A stretch of 64,000 bases of DNA from Allobosea sp. (lineage in GTDB: Bacteria > Pseudomonadota > Alphaproteobacteria > Rhizobiales > Beijerinckiaceae). The translations under genes were made by a program, and so were the position numbers. Below are positions 59,728 to 64,000 of this stretch, in pieces (the stretch's first letter is position 1; each line of letters begins with the position of its first letter). The notes beneath the pieces are model-generated. The model ran no database searches and was not told the origin of the DNA. It saw nothing but the letters and a program-made list of their open reading frames with translations. The stretch is from positions 1-64,000 of the forward strand of contig NZ_JAFKFX010000042.1 of NCBI RefSeq assembly GCF_017308075.1, written 5' to 3'.

Positions 59728-60306
59728 TCAGTCGGAACGCAGGCCGAGCGCGGCCGAGGCCTCCTCCGGCAACCAGCCCAGCCGCTCGTAATTGCCGCGC
59801 CAATAGGCCAGCGCGGCGTTTTCGCCGCCGAGCCGGATCTCGCGGACGCGGCCGATGACGATCGCATGGGAGTGCCGCTCGATCAGATCCTCCACCTCGC
59901 AGTCGAGAGCGGCCAGCGCACCGACGAGGAGCGGAGCTCCGGTCGGGCCTTCGCTCCACTCCACCCCGGCATAGCGGGCCGCGCCCTTTTCGCCGCCACG
60001 GCCAGCGAAGCGATCCGCGACCTTGGCCTGGGCTGCGGTCAGGAAGTTGACGCCGAAGGCGCGGTGTCGGCCGAGCAAGGGAAAGCTCGACGATGCGAGG
60101 TTGAGCCCGAACATCACCGTCGGCGGTTCGGCCGAAAGGGACGACACCGAGGTTGCGGTCAGGCCGGTGCGGTCCTCGCCACGCCCGACGGTGACGACGC
60201 TGACGCCACCGACGAGCCGACGCAGCGCCGTGCGAAACGTGGCGGTATCGGGCGAGGCAGGTTGCTGCCGGAGAGCTGCCCTGGTGTGGAGCGGGATGAT
60301 GGTCAA
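59728..60306 (-). CDS. FMN reductase of the flavin reductase-like family
   Basis: A 192-residue protein: FRTALRRLVGGVSVVTVGRG, TGLTATSVSSLSAEPPTVMF GLNLASSSFPLL, RAFGVNFLTAAQAKVADRFA, HAIVIGRVREIRLG. This is the NAD(P)H:FMN reductase family (HpaC/NtaB/DszD-like) that feeds FMNH2 to two-component monooxygenases. It lies opposite the end of the sulfur operon, and its promoter region carries the AATATACGT motif, so it is probably co-regulated with the monooxygenases at 49292 and 50293. Confidence 0.8.
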   Translation of the reverse strand: MTIIPLHTRAALRQQPASPDTATFRTALRRLVGGVSVVTVGRGEDRTGLTATSVSSLSAEPPTVMFGLNLASSSFPLLGRHRAFGVNFLTAAQAKVADRFAGRGGEKGAARYAGVEWSEGPTGAPLLVGALAALDCEVEDLIERHSHAIVIGRVREIRLGGENAALAYWRGNYERLGWLPEEASAALGLRSD

Positions 60307-60862
60307 AAGGCTAGCTCCGTTTCAGCGCGCCATGCCGAATGCCGACGGCGCGCTTGATCGAGTAATCGACCGGCGGAAGGCCACGCCGTTTCTGGCTGGC
60401 GTCTCGTCAAAGTCGGTAAAAAACTCGCTCAGACAAGTTATAACGTCAACAAGAATGTTCTTTTTAAAGAATCAAATGTCGAAACAATGTATTCTACTGA
60501 TTGGGATTACGGTAGAAAATATACGTTTGCGCTGGTGTTGAATGGCGATATGCCTGATTGGCAGGAATTATGGTTCTATAAAGAAAACAACTTGTCGTTC
60601 TCTGCGTGTCGTTCCAAGCGCGCAATGGGCATCAACCGGACGGGCGCTCCTGCAGCGCGCCGTCGAGCGGTCGATCTTCAAGGCCAGGCACGCCCGACGC
60701 GGCTTGCCGCATGCACCGTGCAGGCAGGAGCCACCGCCTTCCGCCTTCGTCTAGTCCGCCTCCTTGATTGACGGCCTCGGCTCAAATCCGGAGGCAAATC
60801 AGGGTCTCGGCTCAGCGACAATCTCCCGAGAGTCCCGGGTCGTCTTCTCGCCGCCATGAACC
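60307..60862 (-). promoter_or_regulatory. AT-rich region before the flavin reductase gene
   Basis: 60430-60610 is AT-rich. AAAATATACGTTTG (60516-60529) matches the motif seen before the LLM operon, though it sits about 210 bp from the reductase start. Frames here (from 60487) have poor composition. No gene is called. Confidence 0.35.
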
Positions 60863-61561
60863 CTACGAGCTTGCCACGATCTTGTCGGCCAGCAGGCGAA
60901 TGCGGATGGGATCTCGAGCCGCCCATGGATGGATCTGATGGGGAGCGTCGGGAAGATCGAGGTGATCGAGCATGGCCGAGGGGATGGCTCGGCGATAGGC
61001 TTCGATCACGCTAGCGGGAATTACGTGATCCTGCCCGGCGGTGACGAGGAGCACTTTTCCACGGAATGTGCGGAGGAGTGGGAGAGGGCGGGCATTCGCG
61101 AAATCCCGGCTCTGCCGCAGAACCTCAGTGAAATGATGATCGAAGTGCACATCGAATGCCTCCGCCACGTAAAGGGCAGGGCAGGAGAGCACCAGCGAAC
61201 GCGGCTGCAGGAACGCGAGCAACTCGGCTGCCACATAGCCGCCCATGCTGTTGCCCATGACGATGCTGGGCTCGCTTTCGCCCATGAACGCAGCCGCGGC
61301 ACGCGCCTGGTCGAGCCGCAGCCTGAGGCTGGACCCGGAGAGTTGTCCGGAACTCTCGCCATGGCCGGAGAAGTCGAAGGCGAAGGTCGAGACGCCCCGC
61401 TCCGCCAAGGCCCGGGCAAGATAGCCGATACGCTTGCGGTTCCCCGAGCCGCCGCCGTGCAGATACAGCATGTGCCCGGTCGCGCTGCCGCTGGGCGCTA
61501 CCCAGGTGTAGCGCAGCGTCTCGCCCGTGGCCTCGAAGCTGCCGTCCTGGCAGCGGATCAA
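60863..61561 (-). CDS. Alpha/beta hydrolase
   Basis: About 232 residues from a TTG at 61561, chosen because GGGGAGG lies just upstream and the longer frame to 61717 runs over the ABC ATPase gene. GHMLYLHGGGSGNRKRIGYL provides the oxyanion region, DFSGHGESSG follows, the nucleophile Ser is in MGNSMGGYVA, Asp in VTAGQDHVIP and His in APHQIHPW. It is a serine hydrolase or thioesterase of unknown substrate. It lies 20 bp after the ATPase in a minus-strand operon. Confidence 0.75.
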   Translation of the reverse strand: MIRCQDGSFEATGETLRYTWVAPSGSATGHMLYLHGGGSGNRKRIGYLARALAERGVSTFAFDFSGHGESSGQLSGSSLRLRLDQARAAAAFMGESEPSIVMGNSMGGYVAAELLAFLQPRSLVLSCPALYVAEAFDVHFDHHFTEVLRQSRDFANARPLPLLRTFRGKVLLVTAGQDHVIPASVIEAYRRAIPSAMLDHLDLPDAPHQIHPWAARDPIRIRLLADKIVASS

Positions 61562-61580
61562 GCGAGCCTCCCCAGGCTGG

Positions 61581-62348
61581 CTAGCGATGGAGGATTTGCC
61601 CGAGGAAGGCCTTCGTCCTCTCGTTTCGCGGATTGGTGAAGAACGCTTCCGGAGGCGCCTCTTCGACGATCTCCCCCTTGTCCATGAACAGGATGCGGTC
61701 GGCGACGGTGCGCGCAAAAGCCATCTCGTGGGTGACGCAGACCATGGTCATGCCCTGACCGGCGAGCTCGACGATCACGTCGAGGACCTCCTTGATCATT
61801 TCCGGGTCGAGGGCCGAGGTCGGCTCGTCGAACAACATGGCCGTCGGCTTCATGCACAGCGCCCGTGCGATCGCCACGCGCTGCTGCTGTCCGCCGGAGA
61901 GTTCGCCAGGGTATTTGTGCGCCTGCTCTCCAATGCGGACACGCAGCAGGTATTCGCGCGCCGTCGCCTCCGCTTCGTCCTTGCTGACGCCCTTGATCTT
62001 CATGGGCGCGATCATGAGGTTTTGCAGGACGGTGAGGTGCGGGAAGAGATTGAATTGCTGGAACACCATGCCGACGTCCTGCCGGACGGCGGCAACACTG
62101 CGCATGCTGTGGTCCAGGGTGACGCCGTTGACGAGGATCTCACCGTCGCGATGGTCCTCGAGCCGGTTGATACAACGGATCAGGGTCGATTTTCCTGATC
62201 CGGACGGCCCGCAGATCACCACGCGCTCGCCGCGCGCGACCTCGAAGTCGATTTTCTTCAGAACCTGAAAGTCGCCATACCATTTGCTCACGCCGCGGAG
62301 GCGGATCATCGGAGCGGTGTCGGCTGCCGCCAGCGTCGATGTCGTCAT
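61581..62348 (-). CDS. Polar amino-acid ABC transporter ATPase (GlnQ-like)
   Basis: A 255-residue ATPase: [20 protein letters not shown], Walker [13 protein letters not shown]-loop [16 protein letters not shown], signature [15 protein letters not shown], Walker [13 protein letters not shown]-loop [11 protein letters not shown]. It is a stand-alone subunit whose permease and binding protein must lie outside the window or elsewhere. It follows the SDR gene on the minus strand and is distinct from the fused transporter of the sulfur operon. Confidence 0.85.
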   Translation of the reverse strand: MTTSTLAAADTAPMIRLRGVSKWYGDFQVLKKIDFEVARGERVVICGPSGSGKSTLIRCINRLEDHRDGEILVNGVTLDHSMRSVAAVRQDVGMVFQQFNLFPHLTVLQNLMIAPMKIKGVSKDEAEATAREYLLRVRIGEQAHKYPGELSGGQQQRVAIARALCMKPTAMLFDEPTSALDPEMIKEVLDVIVELAGQGMTMVCVTHEMAFARTVADRILFMDKGEIVEEAPPEAFFTNPRNERTKAFLGQILHR

Positions 62349-62367
62349 CGTTTCGTTCCTTAGAAGC

Positions 62368-63141
62368 CTAGCTCGCCATCCAGCCGCCGTCGACGAGGAG
62401 ATTCTCCCCGGTGATGAAGTTCGCCTCGTCCGAGGCCAGGAACAGCGCGGCGCTCGCAACATCGTCCGGCCTGCCGAAGCGCGGCCAGGGCGTCCGGTTG
62501 CGGGAGTATTCGAGCCAGCGCTCTTCGACTGCACGGCCGGTCTTGCCCGTCAGGATCTTGCCGGGAGCCACGGCGTTGCAGATGATGCCGTGTCTGGCAT
62601 AGTCGGCGGCGATCTGCCGGGTCATGTAGACGACCCCGGATTTCGAGGTTCCGTAGGCGATATCCTCCGGAGCGGCGATCATGCCGTGCTGCGAGGAAAT
62701 ATTGACGATCCGGCCGCGAGCCTCGTTGCGGATCTCCTGGGTCATCATCTGCCTGACGGCGGCGCGCGCCATCAGGAACGGCCCCGTCAGATTGACCGCC
62801 AGAACCCTGTTCCATTCGGCGAGGCTGGTCTCGACGAGCGGCTTGCCGACGCCGATCGCGGCATTGTTCACGAGGACGTCGAGCCGGCCGAAACGGCGGG
62901 TCGCTTCGTCGACCACCCTTTCGACATCCTCTTCGTTGGCGACATCGGCCTTCAGAAAGGCAATGTCGTGTCCTTCGCGGCGAAGCACCGTTTCGATCGG
63001 CTCGCCACCCTCGCGGACCTCTTCCGTCCGATCGACGAGCACGAGACGTGCGCCTTCCGATGCGAAGCGCAGGGCGATGGCCCGCCCGATGCCGGATGAA
63101 GCCCCGGTGATGATCGTCACCTTGCCCGAAAGCCTGGTCAT
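62368..63141 (-). CDS. SDR-family oxidoreductase
   Basis: A 257-residue short-chain dehydrogenase: cofactor motif [19 protein letters not shown] at the second beta strand (NAD preference), [12 protein letters not shown], catalytic Ser in VNISSQHG, Tyr-x-x-x-Lys in AYGTSKSG, and a C-terminal [15 protein letters not shown]. The 3-oxoacyl-ACP reductase/sugar dehydrogenase type is likely, but the substrate is unknown. The ATG overlaps the epimerase stop (ATGA), tying both genes into one operon. Confidence 0.85.
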   Translation of the reverse strand: MTRLSGKVTIITGASSGIGRAIALRFASEGARLVLVDRTEEVREGGEPIETVLRREGHDIAFLKADVANEEDVERVVDEATRRFGRLDVLVNNAAIGVGKPLVETSLAEWNRVLAVNLTGPFLMARAAVRQMMTQEIRNEARGRIVNISSQHGMIAAPEDIAYGTSKSGVVYMTRQIAADYARHGIICNAVAPGKILTGKTGRAVEERWLEYSRNRTPWPRFGRPDDVASAALFLASDEANFITGENLLVDGGWMAS

Positions 63142-64000
63142 GGCCGTGCCTCCCCGAGCGCCGCAAGCCGGCGCGTCCAGTCGAGATATTCGCTCGCCGC
63201 CGCAGCGAGCTCGCGCCGGGCGGAGAACCCGGTGTCGGCCGCGAGGGCGGCGGTGCTCAGGGCAGGGCGATCCTGCTTGAGATTGTAGGCGACGCTCGCC
63301 GGCTCGCCGGCCTCCGCGAGGCGGTAGCGAAGGCCCGTGTGCCGGGCGATATGGCTGCACCATTCGAGCAGGTCGGTCGTGCTGCCTGCGCCGAGATTGT
63401 AGATCCGCCGCTGCAAGCTCTGGCCGAAGAGAACCGTGACGATGCCGGAGGCCGCATCGCGCGAGTAGATCCAATCCGCGGCCATCGGGCGCGGCAGCAC
63501 GACCTCTTGCCCGGCAAGAGCCTGATCGAGGATCTGCAGATGCGGGCTCATCGCGTCGCGCGCGCCAGAGCGATGTTCCCAAGGACCAAAGACGGGCCCC
63601 AGGCGCACCACCCGGACATCGATGTCATACAGGCCGCCGAGATGCAGGGCAGCCTGTTCGGAAGCGAGCTTGGTGATGCCGTACAGCGAAGCGGGCGAAG
63701 GGCAGGAGCTTTGCTCCTCATAGCTGCCCGACGGGCCCGGAGCGGAGGAGCCGTAGACGGCGACGGAGCTGAGCATCGTCAGGCGCCGTATCCCGCCGTG
63801 CTCGTGCGCCTGCTCCAGAACGTTCAGAGTCCCGTTCAGGTTGACGTCGACGATGCTGCGCGCGTCGGTCCTTTCCCTTTGCGGCCCGGCGGTGATCGCC
63901 GCCGTATGCACGATGCGGTCTATCGAGCAGCCGGCAAGCGCCCGACGGATATCGTCGGCGCAGGTCACGTCTCCAACTACGGGCCTTGCCGCCTGCCCGA
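63138..64000 (-). CDS. NAD-dependent epimerase/dehydratase (partial, runs off right edge)
   Basis: At least 287 residues are inside the window, with the N-terminal Rossmann glycine motif beyond 64000. Present are IVHTAAITAGPQ, LSSVAVYGSSA, Tyr-x-x-x-Lys in LYGITKLASEQ, VVRLGPVFGPWEHRSG and YNLGAGSTTDLLEW, all typical extended-SDR sugar-epimerase blocks. The frame stays open to 64000 (GQAARPVVGDVTCADD). It is the upstream member of the SDR-ATPase-hydrolase operon. Confidence 0.8.
   Translation of the reverse strand, partial: GQAARPVVGDVTCADDIRRALAGCSIDRIVHTAAITAGPQRERTDARSIVDVNLNGTLNVLEQAHEHGGIRRLTMLSSVAVYGSSAPGPSGSYEEQSSCPSPASLYGITKLASEQAALHLGGLYDIDVRVVRLGPVFGPWEHRSGARDAMSPHLQILDQALAGQEVVLPRPMAADWIYSRDAASGIVTVLFGQSLQRRIYNLGAGSTTDLLEWCSHIARHTGLRYRLAEAGEPASVAYNLKQDRPALSTAALAADTGFSARRELAAAASEYLDWTRRLAALGEARP

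Noticed and set aside
60487-60771. 94-codon frame upstream of the flavin reductase
   Set aside because: The second half is typical GC-rich noise; the first half overlaps the AT-rich promoter-like block.

Overview
The window looks like chromosome of a GC-rich alphaproteobacterium of the Hyphomicrobiales (Bosea-like or a close relative). The evidence is the codon bias, an HWE-type histidine kinase, DUF6894 and DUF1236 proteins, and at least eleven perfect copies of the alphaproteobacterial EcfG (general stress sigma factor) promoter, GGAAC-N16/17-[CG]GTT. No rRNA, tRNA or CRISPR array was found.

Layout. 1-1336: nested insertion-sequence wreckage (start of an IS21 istA, an IS3 element split by an IS30 remnant). 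It truncates a PQQ-dependent sugar dehydrogenase (to 1996). 2151-5159: a three-gene signalling unit (CHASE3 histidine kinase, stand-alone receiver, receiver-HWE kinase), followed by a Crp/Fnr regulator and a DUF6894 protein. 6558-8714: a YihY/BrkB membrane protein and small genes. 8911-14913 (minus strand): an alternative heme-copper cytochrome c oxidase operon with fused subunits I+III, subunit II fused to cytochrome c, a three-haem cytochrome c and a CtaG-like assembly protein. 15-25.5 kb: a general stress response block (SemiSWEET, L,D-transpeptidase, DJ-1/PfpI, cupin, glycine-zipper protein, PRC-barrel protein, large catalase, small hydrophilic proteins, transglutaminase-like protein), in which most transcription units carry an EcfG promoter.

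25.7-26.8 kb is an IS21 (istB) remnant. From 26.9 to about 37.7 kb lies a small integrative element with integrase, AlpA-like excisionase, XRE repressor with candidate operator repeats, DUF669 protein, P27-like small terminase, cold-shock-like protein and RepA-like helicase, but no capsid, portal or large terminase. A 17-bp direct repeat resembling a tRNA 3' end occurs at both ends. It could be a phage satellite or a decayed prophage. It also carries a lipocalin gene with a perfect host-type EcfG promoter.

39.6-60.3 kb is rich in sulfur metabolism: a cysteine-synthase-like enzyme, OsmC, a sulfonate-type ABC transporter, CopC and a CopD-cytochrome c fusion, an N-acetyltransferase and a CysB-like regulator. 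Then comes a long plus-strand operon: two flavin-dependent LLM monooxygenases, an M20 deacetylase, a second N-acetyltransferase, a fused permease-ATPase, two paralogous binding proteins, a SolA-like oxidase and a PatB-like C-S lyase, with a flavin reductase on the opposite strand. The set matches the logic of the Bacillus ytm/yxe pathways: import an S-modified cysteine, N-acetylate, oxidatively dealkylate, deacetylate, recover cysteine. An AT-rich motif (AAATATAC[GT]T) recurs in four promoter regions of this area. 60.9-64.0 kb (minus): an alpha/beta hydrolase, an amino-acid ABC ATPase, an SDR and an epimerase that runs off the right edge.
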